Source: Bacteroidales bacterium
Lineage (GTDB): Bacteria > Bacteroidota > Bacteroidia > Bacteroidales > Marinilabiliaceae
Length of the DNA: 64,000 bases
Reading direction: 5' to 3'
Assembly: GCA_017417385.1 (NCBI GenBank)
Contig: JAFPZF010000068.1
Span: forward strand, 1-64,000
The position numbers and the translations under genes were made by a program. The notes beneath the pieces were generated by a model. It made no database searches, had not been told where the DNA came from, and saw nothing but the letters and a program-made list of their open reading frames with translations. Shown piece by piece: positions 1 through 8,867 of the stretch (its first letter is position 1; the number at the start of each line of letters is the position of its first letter).

Positions 1-1
1 C

Positions 2-1417
2 CCCCGCCGCTTCGGCAAGAGTCTTCTTCTAAGTACTCTAAAGGCATATTTCCTCGGCAAAAAGGAACTATTCCACGGTCTCGCTATCGAGAGTCTCGAG
101 TCCGACTGGAAAGAGTATCCTGTCCTCTATCTCGACCTCAATTCTGCTAACTATCGTGATGAAGAGTCGCTTAGACTGACGCTCCACAAGGCTCTCGTGT
201 CTTGGGAAGAGGAGTATGGCAGTAATGCGGCTGAGGTGTTGCTCGAACATCGTTTCCAAGGCGTCATCCGCCGCGCCTACGAGAAGGCTGGCCGCCAGGT
301 CGTCATCCTTGTCGACGAGTACGAGAAGCCTCTTCTTGAAGCTATTGAAAAGCCTGAACTTCAAGATACGTTCCGCAATATCCTCCGAGCCTTCTACTCT
401 GTCCTCAAGAGTATGGACGCCTGCATCCGATTCGCCCTACTCACCGGTGTCACTAAGTTCGGTCACCTCAGTATCTTCAGCAGCCTAAACAACCTGAAGG
501 ATATATCGATGGATAGCCGTTATTTCAATGTTTGTGGCATCGACAAGGATGAGATGACGACCGTGTTGCGCCCCTATGTCGAGCGCCTCGCCGAGAAGCA
601 GTGCTTGTCTGTAGATGAGACCTACACCGAGATCAAGCGTCGTTACGATGGCTACCGTTTCACTAAGGATGCTCTTGATGGCATCTACAATCCCTTCAGC
701 GTTCTTTGGGCTCTAGACAGTCTCGACTTCGGCAGTTACTGGTTCTCCACTGGCACCCCCTCCTATCTCGTCACGCTGCTAAAGAGTCACGACTACAACC
801 TCGAACGTCTGACGACCGAGGAGGTCACAGCAGACGTCCTATCTGCTATCGACTCAGACGATCCCGTCCCCCTCTTTTTCCAGAGCGGTTACCTGACTAT
901 CAAAGGCTACGACCCCGAGTTCTGCTCCTATAGTCTCGGCTTCCCTAACGAGGAGGTCCGCGAGGGTTTCTTCAGGTATCTCATGCCCGCCTATGTCCCC
1001 AAGGAGGTCGGTAACTCCGGTTTCCAGATTATGAACTTCGTCAAGGAACTCCGCTCCGGCAGAGTCGACGACTTCATGACCCGTCTCAAGAGCTTCCTTG
1101 CGGAATCCCCCTACTTGCTCGTCCGCGAACTTGAAAACCATTACCAGAACGTTCTGTATATTTTATGTAATTTGTGCGGTCTCTACACCCGTGCGGAATA
1201 CCACACCTCCCAGGGGCGTATCGACATGACTATCGAGACCGACAATTACGTCTACATCTTCGAGTTTAAGTTCGACAAGACTGCTAAGGAGGCCCTCCAG
1301 CAAATCAAGGACAACAACTACGCCCTCCCTTTCCAAGCCTCTGGCAAGAAAATTATCTGCCTCGGCGTCAACTTCTCTTCAAAAATTCGTAATATTGATA
1401 GTTACTTAGTAGATTAA
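2..1417 (+). CDS. AAA-ATPase-like / PD-(D/E)XK nuclease-like protein, 5' end cut off
   Basis: The reading frame is already open at base 2 and begins with RRFGKSLLLSTL, the P-loop-like segment found near the N-terminus of the AAA-ATPase_like (PF09820) family, so the true start lies upstream of the window. The GTG at 197 is an internal codon. A Walker-B-like VVILVDEYEKPL follows about 100 residues in. The C-terminus carries a PD-(D/E)XK nuclease-like core (RIDMTIETD then FEFKF, the D...ExK pattern; PDDEXK_9). These two-domain proteins are abundant and multicopy in gut Bacteroidetes and their cellular role is not established; defence or mobile-element functions have been suggested. Followed 6 bases later by a secreted protein on the same strand. 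Confidence 0.85.
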   Translation, partial: PRRFGKSLLLSTLKAYFLGKKELFHGLAIESLESDWKEYPVLYLDLNSANYRDEESLRLTLHKALVSWEEEYGSNAAEVLLEHRFQGVIRRAYEKAGRQVVILVDEYEKPLLEAIEKPELQDTFRNILRAFYSVLKSMDACIRFALLTGVTKFGHLSIFSSLNNLKDISMDSRYFNVCGIDKDEMTTVLRPYVERLAEKQCLSVDETYTEIKRRYDGYRFTKDALDGIYNPFSVLWALDSLDFGSYWFSTGTPSYLVTLLKSHDYNLERLTTEEVTADVLSAIDSDDPVPLFFQSGYLTIKGYDPEFCSYSLGFPNEEVREGFFRYLMPAYVPKEVGNSGFQIMNFVKELRSGRVDDFMTRLKSFLAESPYLLVRELENHYQNVLYILCNLCGLYTRAEYHTSQGRIDMTIETDNYVYIFEFKFDKTAKEALQQIKDNNYALPFQASGKKIICLGVNFSSKIRNIDSYLVD

Positions 1418-1423
1418 GGCATT

Positions 1424-2086
1424 ATGAAATACTTTCTTCGATTACTCACGCTCCTCCTCTTCCCCCTGTCTCTGACCGCTCAGGTCCCAGAGGCTGTCGA
1501 CCTCGGGCTCTCTGTCAAGTGGGCATCCTTCAACCTCGGCGCATCTAAGCCTGAAGACGCTGGCAGCTATTTCGCCTGGGGAGAGACTGAACCTAAGGAG
1601 GTCTACAATTGGTTGACGTATAGGCTTTGCGAAGGCTCTGAAAAGTCGTTCACTAAGTACGTCCCGATGTCCAAGGCTTATAAAAATGGCGCCAACGGCT
1701 TCTATGACGACAAGTCCACTCTCGAATTGTGCGACGACGCAGCTGCCGTCGCCCTCCATGATAAGTGGCGTACTCCGACTCTCGCCGAGTGGCAGGAACT
1801 CTACGATGAGTGTGTCTGGGTTTGGGCTCCTCTCAATGGCGTCAATGGCTACAAGATTAGCAACAAGTCGGATGCTACTAAGTGGATTTTCCTCCCTGCT
1901 GCTGACAGCCGGTTCGGTGACAGTCCTTTTGCTTCGGCAGGATGGGGCCATTATTGGTCCTCCACTCGCAGAAACGAGCGCGCCATTTCTGCCTACGATT
2001 GCCGTTTCACAAAGGGTCGTATCGGAATAGGTCGCAGCGTCGAGAGGTGCTACGGTTACTCTGTCCGCCCTGTATGCGACAGATGA
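1424..2086 (+). CDS. secreted FISUMP-domain protein
   Basis: 220 residues. An N-terminal signal peptide (KYFLRLLTLLLFPLSLTAQ) is followed by VDLGLSVKWASFNLGA, then FAWGETEP, WRTPTLAEWQEL, YWSS and a terminal YSVRPVC. These are the landmarks of the Fibrobacter succinogenes major paralogous (FISUMP, PF09603) domain, a lectin-like extracellular fold expanded in Bacteroidetes. The ligand is unknown. It starts 6 bases after the upstream AAA-ATPase-like gene, so co-transcription is plausible. Cleavage after LTAQ is inferred, not tested. No lipobox cysteine is present, so it is probably exported to the periplasm or beyond. Confidence 0.8.
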   Translation: MKYFLRLLTLLLFPLSLTAQVPEAVDLGLSVKWASFNLGASKPEDAGSYFAWGETEPKEVYNWLTYRLCEGSEKSFTKYVPMSKAYKNGANGFYDDKSTLELCDDAAAVALHDKWRTPTLAEWQELYDECVWVWAPLNGVNGYKISNKSDATKWIFLPAADSRFGDSPFASAGWGHYWSSTRRNERAISAYDCRFTKGRIGIGRSVERCYGYSVRPVCDR

Positions 2087-2161
2087 CGCAATTTCCTCCC
2101 TTTTTTTAGCCGTCTGGATTAGACTTGGTATAGACCTGTCTGGGTCTTTCTTCGTTGTAAG

Positions 2162-3469
2162 ATGAAACTTGATTCTCTCATTGACAGAAGTCGCGCTGTC
2201 CTCGTCGCTATCAGTGGCGGGGCTGACAGTGTGGCACTTCTCCATAAGCTGGTCTCCGCAGGCTTCCATTGCGTGGCAGCTCACTGCAACTTCCACCTCC
2301 GTGGAGCCGAGAGCGACCGCGACGAGCAGTTTGTCCGCTCTTTCTGCGACAGTCTGTCGGTCCCCCTCCGTGTCGCGCATTTCGATACCCGTGCCTTCGC
2401 CGAACAGAACCACCTCTCTATCGAGATGGCGGCCCGTCAGCTCCGCTACGAGTGGTTCGAGTCGATTATGAGGGAGGATAATATCCCGACCCTCGCTGTT
2501 GGTCACCACGCCGACGACGACGTTGAGACTTTCTTCCTCAACCTCGTCCGTGGCACCGGCCCCCGAGGTCTCTCCGGCATGAAGCCTGTCAACGGTCATG
2601 TGGTCCGACCTCTCCTCGATATGTCCCGAGAGTCTGTCGAACTGTACTGTAAGGCTCATAGGCTCAGCTTCGTGACGGACTCTACTAACCTCCACGACGA
2701 ATACTCTCGCAACCGTATTCGCCACCACGTCGTCCCCGAACTCAAGGCGCTCAACCCTGCCTTCCTTCGGACGATGCAGCACAATATGCACCACCTCGAC
2801 GATGTCTACCGCCTCTTCCTCTCGATGGTGGCCGACTTCGAGCAGCGGTGCGTGACGGAGTTCGATGGTCAGCTCCTCATCCCTGTCGAGCACCTCGTCG
2901 CCCTGCCTAATATGGAGCCTTATCTCTTCGAGATTCTCCAGCGTAGGGGCTTCTCCTCCGCCAGCGTCCGCGGTATCGCTATCTGCGTCGCGCTCTCCAA
3001 GTGGGGTAGGGTGTTCTACTCCCCCTCCGCCCGAGCCGTCGTCGACCGCTTCAACCTTATCGTGACTCCTCTCTCCTCTCAGTCGGATGCCGCGACCTCT
3101 ATCGAGATCCCTGATGGGACCGACGAGCTTTTCTTCCCTCTCCACCTCCGTCTCCGCCGTGTCGAGGTCTCCGATGATTTCCGCCTATCTAAGGACCCCT
3201 CCCTCGTCCATCTCAACGCCGATAAGCTCCAGTTTCCTCTCGTCCTCCGTCATTGGCGGACTGGCGACTTCTTCCGCCCTCTCGGTATGCGCGGCTTCAA
3301 GAAACTGTCGGACTTCTTCGTCGACTCCAAGATGAGCGTCGTCGAGAAGGAGAACACTTGGATCCTCGAGTCCGCCGGCGAGATCGTCTGGATCCTCGGC
3401 CGACGTATCGACGACCGTTTCAAGTTTACTGACTCCTGCCGCAATGTCCTCGAAATTCATCTTCTCTGA
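2162..3469 (+). CDS. tilS: tRNA(Ile)-lysidine synthase
   Basis: 435 residues. TilS attaches lysine to cytidine-34 of tRNA-Ile(CAU), letting it read AUA instead of AUG. The PP-loop SGGADS is at residues 18-23 and the family motif HCNFHLRG follows; GHHADDDVETFFLNL is the substrate-binding segment. The C-terminal TilS domain is recognisable (LRHWRTGDFFRPLGM, then KLSDFFVD). Length is normal for Bacteroidetes TilS. Codons are strongly pyrimidine-biased like the neighbouring genes. The start is the ATG at 2162, about 75 bases after the FISUMP gene, with no Shine-Dalgarno, as usual in this phylum. Confidence 0.96.
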   Translation: MKLDSLIDRSRAVLVAISGGADSVALLHKLVSAGFHCVAAHCNFHLRGAESDRDEQFVRSFCDSLSVPLRVAHFDTRAFAEQNHLSIEMAARQLRYEWFESIMREDNIPTLAVGHHADDDVETFFLNLVRGTGPRGLSGMKPVNGHVVRPLLDMSRESVELYCKAHRLSFVTDSTNLHDEYSRNRIRHHVVPELKALNPAFLRTMQHNMHHLDDVYRLFLSMVADFEQRCVTEFDGQLLIPVEHLVALPNMEPYLFEILQRRGFSSASVRGIAICVALSKWGRVFYSPSARAVVDRFNLIVTPLSSQSDAATSIEIPDGTDELFFPLHLRLRRVEVSDDFRLSKDPSLVHLNADKLQFPLVLRHWRTGDFFRPLGMRGFKKLSDFFVDSKMSVVEKENTWILESAGEIVWILGRRIDDRFKFTDSCRNVLEIHLL

Positions 3470-3599
3470 TGTTGTTCGGCACATTTAGTATTATTAACGC
3501 CCTCTTTTTGTATCTTCGCCCTACTTATAATAACTTCGTGTCACATTTCCCCGCTTTCTTGTGTACGTAGTCAGTGTCAAACATCTAATCTTTTGACCT

Positions 3600-4274
3600 A
3601 TGAACACTAAACTTAGAAACGCTATCATCAGCACCGTCGCCGCCAAGGCCCTCATCCGCGAGCAGATCACTCGTCAGCTCGAGGATAGCTTCGAGGTGCT
3701 TTGCGCCCTCCTTCAGGAACTCGCTGCCGAGTACAACAAGCTCCTCAAGGGATACACTGTCGTTTCCTACGAGCGCCCTGCTCAGCACGTCGCTCAGTTC
3801 ACTATCAACGAGGATACGCTTATCTTCGCTCAGCACACTGACGTCTTCCAGTTCGACCGCGACCACGAGGCTTGGAAGACTCCCTACGTCACCGAGGACG
3901 CCGGACGCTCCTATGCCGGCATTGTCAACGTCTACAACTTCCTAGCCGAGTCTTTCAAGTACGACCGCGACGAGGATATCGGATACCTTATCGCCCGTAT
4001 CTTTATCAACAAGGACGGCGCCTTCTTCGTCGAGGGTAAGCGCCAGAGGAATATGGGCGTCGCTCACTACGGCGAGCAGCCTATCGACAAGAACAACTGG
4101 CGACGCTTCGTCGAGACGGCTATCAAGTACGCCGCCGAGTTCGACCTCCTCGCTCCTCCCTACGAGACTGAGAAACTTACTGACCTTATTCACCTCAAGG
4201 ACAAGATCCTTAAGTCTAAGACTAAGACGGCCAAGCGTCTCGGCTTCTCCTTCAACTCCGACGACGTCTCTTAG
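3600..4274 (+). CDS. conserved Bacteroidetes protein of unknown function
   Basis: 224 residues, soluble, with no signal peptide or membrane segment. I recognise the type as a widespread hypothetical protein of Bacteroidales with a conserved core (VFQFDRDHEAWKT, then GIVNVYNFLAESFKYDR, IGYLIARIFINKD, FFVEGKRQ) and a C-terminal KRLGFSFNSDDV. No catalytic motif stands out. The many acidic and aromatic residues look like a structured cytosolic protein. It sits alone between tilS and pepT, 130 bases after tilS, in the same direction. Function is not known to me. Confidence 0.85.
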   Translation: MNTKLRNAIISTVAAKALIREQITRQLEDSFEVLCALLQELAAEYNKLLKGYTVVSYERPAQHVAQFTINEDTLIFAQHTDVFQFDRDHEAWKTPYVTEDAGRSYAGIVNVYNFLAESFKYDRDEDIGYLIARIFINKDGAFFVEGKRQRNMGVAHYGEQPIDKNNWRRFVETAIKYAAEFDLLAPPYETEKLTDLIHLKDKILKSKTKTAKRLGFSFNSDDVS

Positions 4275-4328
4275 CCCTCTCCGTCAACTCCTCTCCCCGA
4301 CTTATTTCACGATTTTCCTAACACAACA

Positions 4329-5555
4329 ATGAAAAATATAGTCGACAGATTCCTTTCCTATACCGCCTTCGATACTCAGAGCTCTGAGACGGCTGATACT
4401 ACTCCTTCTACCCCTAACCAGAAGGTCTTCGCTAACGCTCTCGCCGACGAACTCCGCTCTATCGGTCTCGCCGACGTCGCCGTTAGTCAGCAAGGCTACC
4501 TGACGGCAACGGTCCCTGCTAATATCGACGCCGATGTGCCTGTCGTCGGCTTTATCGCTCACCTCGACACCTCCCCAGACTGTAGCGGCGCCAACGTCCG
4601 ACCTCAGATTGTCAGGTACGACGGTGGCGACGTCCGCCTCAACCCCAACCTCACTATGAAGGTTGCCGACTATCCGGAACTCCTCCTCTACAAGGGCGAG
4701 GATATTATATTTACTGACGGTAACACTCTCCTCGGCGCCGACGACAAGGCTGGCGTAGCCGCTATCGTGTCCGCCGCAGAGCGCCTCCTCAACGACGACT
4801 CTATCAAGCACGGCAAGATCCGTATCTGCTTCACACCAGACGAGGAGATTGGTCAGGGCGCCGACCACTTCGACGTCTCTGGCTTCAATGCCGACTTCGC
4901 CTACACGCTCGACGGCGGCCGCCGTGGCGAACTGGAATACGAGTCTTTCAACGCTGCCGCAGCTACGGTCACCTGCCGCGGCATCAGCGTCCACCCGGGC
5001 TCGGCCCTCGGCAAGATGAAGAACGCTCAGCTTATCGCTATGGATTTCTACAAGCGTCTCCCCGCCGACGAAATTCCTCAGATGACTTCAGACCGTCAGG
5101 GCTTCTTCCATATCACTCACGTCGAGGGCGACGTCGAGAAGGCTGTCATGAACTTTATTATCCGCGACTTCGATATCCGCGACTTCGAGAACCGTAAGCA
5201 GCTGATGTCGAAGATTGCTGCCGATATCAACTCCGAGCTCGATGGCGACTTCGTCTCTGTCGAGATTCGAGACCAGTACTACAATATGCGCTCCTGCCTC
5301 GAGCCTGTCATGTATGTCGTCGACTACGCTCGCGAGGCTATCCGCTCTCTCGGTATCGAGACTATCGAGAAGCCTATCCGTGGCGGCACGGACGGAGCCC
5401 GTCTGTCTTTCATGGGGCTGCCGACGCCTAACGTCTTCGCTGGTGGCGAGAACTTCCACGGCCGCTACGAGTTCCTCCCTGTCAAGAGTCTCGAGATGGC
5501 TTCTGCTGTCGTTGTTAAAATTGCTGAGATTGTAGCGCAAAAGGGTTCTAAATGA
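4329..5555 (+). CDS. pepT: peptidase T (tripeptidase, M20B)
   Basis: 408 residues, the usual length for this cytosolic zinc aminotripeptidase, which releases N-terminal residues from tripeptides. Metal and catalytic residues are in place: H78 and D80 in FIAHLDTSPD, the bridging aspartate in GADDKAG (about D139), the glutamate pair in TPDEEIGQG (E172/E173), the aspartate of YTLDGG (about D195), and the late histidine in GGENFHGRYE. The ATG at 4329 gives the family N-terminus. Its stop overlaps the next ATG by 4 bases, so translation with the DUF3078 gene may be coupled. Confidence 0.96.
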   Translation: MKNIVDRFLSYTAFDTQSSETADTTPSTPNQKVFANALADELRSIGLADVAVSQQGYLTATVPANIDADVPVVGFIAHLDTSPDCSGANVRPQIVRYDGGDVRLNPNLTMKVADYPELLLYKGEDIIFTDGNTLLGADDKAGVAAIVSAAERLLNDDSIKHGKIRICFTPDEEIGQGADHFDVSGFNADFAYTLDGGRRGELEYESFNAAAATVTCRGISVHPGSALGKMKNAQLIAMDFYKRLPADEIPQMTSDRQGFFHITHVEGDVEKAVMNFIIRDFDIRDFENRKQLMSKIAADINSELDGDFVSVEIRDQYYNMRSCLEPVMYVVDYAREAIRSLGIETIEKPIRGGTDGARLSFMGLPTPNVFAGGENFHGRYEFLPVKSLEMASAVVVKIAEIVAQKGSK

Positions 5556-6895
5556 GGTCTCTCCGTCTATCTCTCCTCCTCGCTCTGCTCCTCCAGGCGC
5601 TCATCGGCTCCGCCGAGCATACTCTCGCCTGGCAGACGCTGAGGACGCCGGTCACGGTCCCCGTCATGGTCGTCGATACTATCGTCGGCCGCGATACTGT
5701 GTGGCGTCAGGAGTCGCGCATCGTCCCCGGACAGTTCAACTCTCTCCTCTGTTCGGACTCTCTCCACTCCGTATCTATGATTCCCTCTGCCCTCACATTC
5801 CGCTGCCCAACCAAGCCTATCTCTTTCCAACCTCGTGATTGGCGAGACTTGGCTCACCCGGACACTTTCTCTATCTCCCGCTCTCTCCCTCAGGACGTCG
5901 TCGGCCTCTCTGCCCTCGATAGGGCTAAGTACGACTATATGATCGCTCACCCCGAGAAGGTCGACTATACCTGGGACGTCGTCCCCGAGCCCTGGCGAGA
6001 CTTTAGTGAGGGACGTCGCGCTAAGACTAAGGCTAGCGACAATAAGTCTATATCTAAGATCTTCCAGACCGACGACTACGACGCTCGCAATGAGAAGCTC
6101 CGTAAGAAGGCTGCCGAACCTGTCGGCCCTTGGAAGACGTCCGGCGAGGAAAACCTTCAGTTCTCTCAGCTCTACGTCAACAACTGGATCAAGGGTGGCG
6201 AGAACTCGGCGACGCTCACGCACGACCTCCGTATGAAGGCCAACTACTCCAAGAACCGCTCGCAGTGGGATAATAGTCTGACTAACAAGCTCAGCATTAC
6301 TTACACTTCCGCCCTCGGTACTCGCGTCAGTAGCGACGCCTTCGACGCTGTCTCTAAGTATGGCTTCAAGGCGGTCAACAAGTGGTACTACTCTTTCGCT
6401 TTCTCCCTCAAGACGCAGCTCTTCCGCAACTACGACAAGAGCGACGTCGACAAGGTTAAGCCGAAGTCTAAGCTGATGTCTCCTGTCTACCTCCAGTTCA
6501 TCTTCGGTATGGACTACAAGACTGACAACCTCTCACTCCTCCTCTCTCCTTACACTGGCGTCATCACCGCTGTCGCCGATACTGATATGGTCGACCAGAC
6601 TAAGTACGGCATCAGCCAGGACCGTAAGGCTGACTTCAACAATGGTTTCTCGGTCACCCTCAACTGGAAGAAGGAGATTACCTACGGCGTCAACTACTCG
6701 ACTAAGCTCGAGCTCTTCTACGAGTACTTCAAGAAGGACGGCGACAAGCGTTTCAACTGGGAGAATGTCATGGACGTCCAGATTAACCGCTATCTCTCGA
6801 CTCGCTTCCTCGTCGAGCTTCGCTACTACGACAACGAGAGTAAACGTTTCCAGATCAAGGAGAACTTCTCCGTGGGCTTTAAATACGCTTTCTGA
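5552..6895 (+). CDS. DUF3078 outer-membrane beta-barrel protein
   Basis: 447 residues. An N-terminal signal-like hydrophobic stretch (LRLSLLLALLLQALIGSAE) is followed by a soluble segment and then by the DUF3078 region from about residue 200 (NLQFSQLYVNNWIKGGENS). Alternating amphipathic strands continue to a C-terminal phenylalanine (VGFKYAF), the hallmark of a BamA-inserted outer-membrane barrel. The function of DUF3078 proteins is unknown. It overlaps pepT by 4 bases and the sigma factor begins 4 bases after its stop, so it belongs to one transcription unit with them. Confidence 0.88.
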   Translation: MRSLRLSLLLALLLQALIGSAEHTLAWQTLRTPVTVPVMVVDTIVGRDTVWRQESRIVPGQFNSLLCSDSLHSVSMIPSALTFRCPTKPISFQPRDWRDLAHPDTFSISRSLPQDVVGLSALDRAKYDYMIAHPEKVDYTWDVVPEPWRDFSEGRRAKTKASDNKSISKIFQTDDYDARNEKLRKKAAEPVGPWKTSGEENLQFSQLYVNNWIKGGENSATLTHDLRMKANYSKNRSQWDNSLTNKLSITYTSALGTRVSSDAFDAVSKYGFKAVNKWYYSFAFSLKTQLFRNYDKSDVDKVKPKSKLMSPVYLQFIFGMDYKTDNLSLLLSPYTGVITAVADTDMVDQTKYGISQDRKADFNNGFSVTLNWKKEITYGVNYSTKLELFYEYFKKDGDKRFNWENVMDVQINRYLSTRFLVELRYYDNESKRFQIKENFSVGFKYAF

Positions 6896-6899
6896 CGCT

Positions 6900-7499
6900 A
6901 TGAACAACTCTGAAAAGCTTTCCGACGAACTTCTGTTCTCTTCTGTGAGGACTGACGGAGACGTCAATGCTTTTCGAGTGCTCTTCGACCGCTATTTCAC
7001 CCCCCTCTCTACTTTTGCCGCAAAACTTCTCGGCGACTCCGACAAGGCTTCGGATGTGGTCCAGAATGTTTTCGTCAACCTCTATCAGAAACGCTCCGAG
7101 ACTATCGTCGCCAACGTCCGCTCCTTCCTCTTCAGCTCGACGCGCAACGGCTGTCTCAACGTTATCAAGCACGAGAAGATTCAGCTCGCCTTCGTCGGAC
7201 AGGCTGTCGCCGAGGCTGCTCAGTTTAGCGACGACAACGCTGACCGTATGGTCGAGGAGAGCGAGGCTGAGGCTAAGGTCGCCGCTGCCCTCATGAAGCT
7301 CCCACCTCAATGCCGCAATGTCTTTGTCATGAGCCGCTTCGACGGTCTCTCCAACGACGAGATTGCCCTGCGTCTGCAGATTTCCAAGCGTACTGTCGAG
7401 ACGCAGATCTCCAACGCTCTCAAGGCTCTCAGGCAGATCCTCCTCTCCCTTATCATATTCTCTCCCCTCTTCTCTTCCCTCCTTCTGTCTCATTTCTAA
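6900..7499 (+). CDS. ECF-type RNA polymerase sigma factor
   Basis: 199 residues from the ATG at 6900; the frame is open further upstream but that part lies inside the DUF3078 gene. Region 2 is at about residues 27-70 (LFDRYFTPLSTFAAKLLGD, then ASDVVQNVFVNLYQKR) and region 4 at about 135-182 (LPPQCRNVFVMSRFDGLSN, EIALRLQISKRTVETQIS). This matches the expanded Bacteroides ECF sigma family. Such factors usually sit beside a FecR anti-sigma and a SusC-like transporter; neither is here. Instead a di-iron RIC-like protein and a LuxR regulator follow within 15 bases. The last 15-20 residues are a hydrophobic Leu/Ser/Phe-rich tail, unusual for a sigma factor. Confidence 0.92.
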   Translation: MNNSEKLSDELLFSSVRTDGDVNAFRVLFDRYFTPLSTFAAKLLGDSDKASDVVQNVFVNLYQKRSETIVANVRSFLFSSTRNGCLNVIKHEKIQLAFVGQAVAEAAQFSDDNADRMVEESEAEAKVAAALMKLPPQCRNVFVMSRFDGLSNDEIALRLQISKRTVETQISNALKALRQILLSLIIFSPLFSSLLLSHF

Positions 7500-7512
7500 A
7501 ACTCTTGTCTTT

Positions 7513-8229
7513 ATGAGATTTAACGAGAATTCTAGGCTCGGTGATATCGCTGCTGAGAGCACTCACCTCTTTATGCTCCTCAGCCGTTTTGAAATCCCGC
7601 TTGGCTTCGGCGACAAGTCGGTCAAGACGGTCTGCGACGAGCTCGGCGTCGACTGTCGGACGTTTCTCGCTATCGCTAACTTCGTCGCGACCAACGACGG
7701 GACGGTCTACCACTCTGTCTCCGTCGCTTCTCTCCTATACTACCTCCGTGCCTCACACCGCTACTATTGCGACTTCCTCCTCCCTAAGCTACGGGAGGAA
7801 CTGCTGAGCGTGACGGACCTCGTCGATGATAGGAAGCTCGCCTCTCTCATCATCCGTCTCTTCGACGACTACGCAGCCAGCGCCCGCCGTCACCTCGACT
7901 TCGAGAACGACAAGGTATTCCCCTATGTCGAGGCCCTCGTCAAGGGCAGTAGGCTCAACGACGGTAAGCAGTTGTCCGACGTCATCCGTCAGCACGACTC
8001 TATCGACGGCGATATGTCCGAGCTTAAGACGGTCCTCGTCAAGTATTTCCCTTTCAACGACCGCACTCGCGACGGCGTCAGCCGCATCCTCTGCGACCTC
8101 TTCGTCTGCGAGGACGACCTCAACGTCCATTCGAATATCGAGGATACTATCTTTATCCCCGCCGCTATGGATCTCGAGAAGTCTCTATCTTCTTCTGTAT
8201 CCGCTGTGGGAGGGGCGCAGTCTCGATAA
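7513..8229 (+). CDS. RIC/YtfE-like di-iron hemerythrin protein
   Basis: 238 residues from the ATG at 7513. The N-terminus resembles the ScdA_N domain (LGDIAAESTHLFMLLSRFEI), then a helical hemerythrin-like HHE domain. H82, H127, E131, H161, H206 and E210 sit almost exactly where E. coli YtfE has its iron ligands (H84, H129, E133, H160, H204, E208). RIC proteins repair iron-sulfur clusters after nitric oxide or oxidative damage. The adjacent cysteine pair usual in the N-terminal domain is missing: the segment reads IPLGFGDK. It sits between a sigma factor (13 bases) and a LuxR regulator (1 base), suggesting a stress-response unit. Confidence 0.85.
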   Translation: MRFNENSRLGDIAAESTHLFMLLSRFEIPLGFGDKSVKTVCDELGVDCRTFLAIANFVATNDGTVYHSVSVASLLYYLRASHRYYCDFLLPKLREELLSVTDLVDDRKLASLIIRLFDDYAASARRHLDFENDKVFPYVEALVKGSRLNDGKQLSDVIRQHDSIDGDMSELKTVLVKYFPFNDRTRDGVSRILCDLFVCEDDLNVHSNIEDTIFIPAAMDLEKSLSSSVSAVGGAQSR

Positions 8230-8230
8230 G

Positions 8231-8854
8231 ATGAGTAAGGTCTCCGCTAATTCTGTCGTCAAGATTGTTGTCGCCGAGGTCTCTCCTGTTATCCGTATGG
8301 GTGTCGTCGCCGCTATCAAGCGCGTCGCCGGCTCCTCCGCTATCCTCTTCGAGATAGCCTCCCCTGGCGACCTCCAGACTCGCATCAAGTCCTACCAGCC
8401 TGATGTCCTTGTCATCAACCCTCTCTTCGCCCCAGGCCTCGACGTCGCTCAGCTTCGCGCTAACCCTGACCTCGACCTCGCCGACGCCTGTATCGTTGCC
8501 CTCCTCTCTACCCCCCCCTCTCGTCTGGCCCTCGCTGCCTACGACAACTGGCTCTCTATCTACGACTCCGAGAACGATATCCAGTCGCTCCTCGACGCCC
8601 TATCGAAGGCTGAGCCTGCCAAGGCTGACAGCGACGACGATGACGAACAACTCTCCGCTCGCGAGAAGGAGGTGGTCCGCTACGTCGTCAAGGGTCTGCC
8701 CAACAAGGAGATTGCCGACGTTATGAATATCTCCCTCTTCACTGTCCTCACTCACCGTCGCAATATCTCCCGCAAACTGAAGATTCACTCCTCTATCGCT
8801 CTCGCTATCTATGCTATTAGCAACAAGATAGCTACTGTCGACGAGGTTAAGTAA
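8231..8854 (+). CDS. LuxR-family regulator with degenerate receiver domain
   Basis: 207 residues from the ATG at 8231, one base after the RIC-like gene. The C-terminal HTH is clear: LSAREKEVVRYVVKGLPNKE then IADVMNISLFTVLTHRRNIS and RKLKIHSSIALAIYAISNKI. The N-terminal half keeps the receiver layout but not its chemistry: the acidic pair after strand 1 is reduced to VAEVSP, and the phosphoacceptor strand reads VLVINPLF, with Asn where Asp is expected. I infer phosphorylation-independent control, perhaps by ligand or partner. An acidic linker (SDDDDEQ) separates the domains. Its position suggests it regulates, or senses through, the RIC-like protein. Confidence 0.88.
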   Translation: MSKVSANSVVKIVVAEVSPVIRMGVVAAIKRVAGSSAILFEIASPGDLQTRIKSYQPDVLVINPLFAPGLDVAQLRANPDLDLADACIVALLSTPPSRLALAAYDNWLSIYDSENDIQSLLDALSKAEPAKADSDDDDEQLSAREKEVVRYVVKGLPNKEIADVMNISLFTVLTHRRNISRKLKIHSSIALAIYAISNKIATVDEVK

Positions 8855-8867
8855 TTTCCCCTGTCCT

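Noticed and set aside
197-1417. GTG at 197 as the start of the first gene
   Set aside because: The frame is open to the window edge and the upstream part encodes the conserved P-loop-like segment, so the start is outside the window.
1442-3145. 567-codon open frame on the reverse strand opposite the FISUMP and tilS genes
   Set aside because: It is antisense to two well-recognised genes and its composition (Glu/Arg/Val-rich, no motif) is what strong third-position bias produces.
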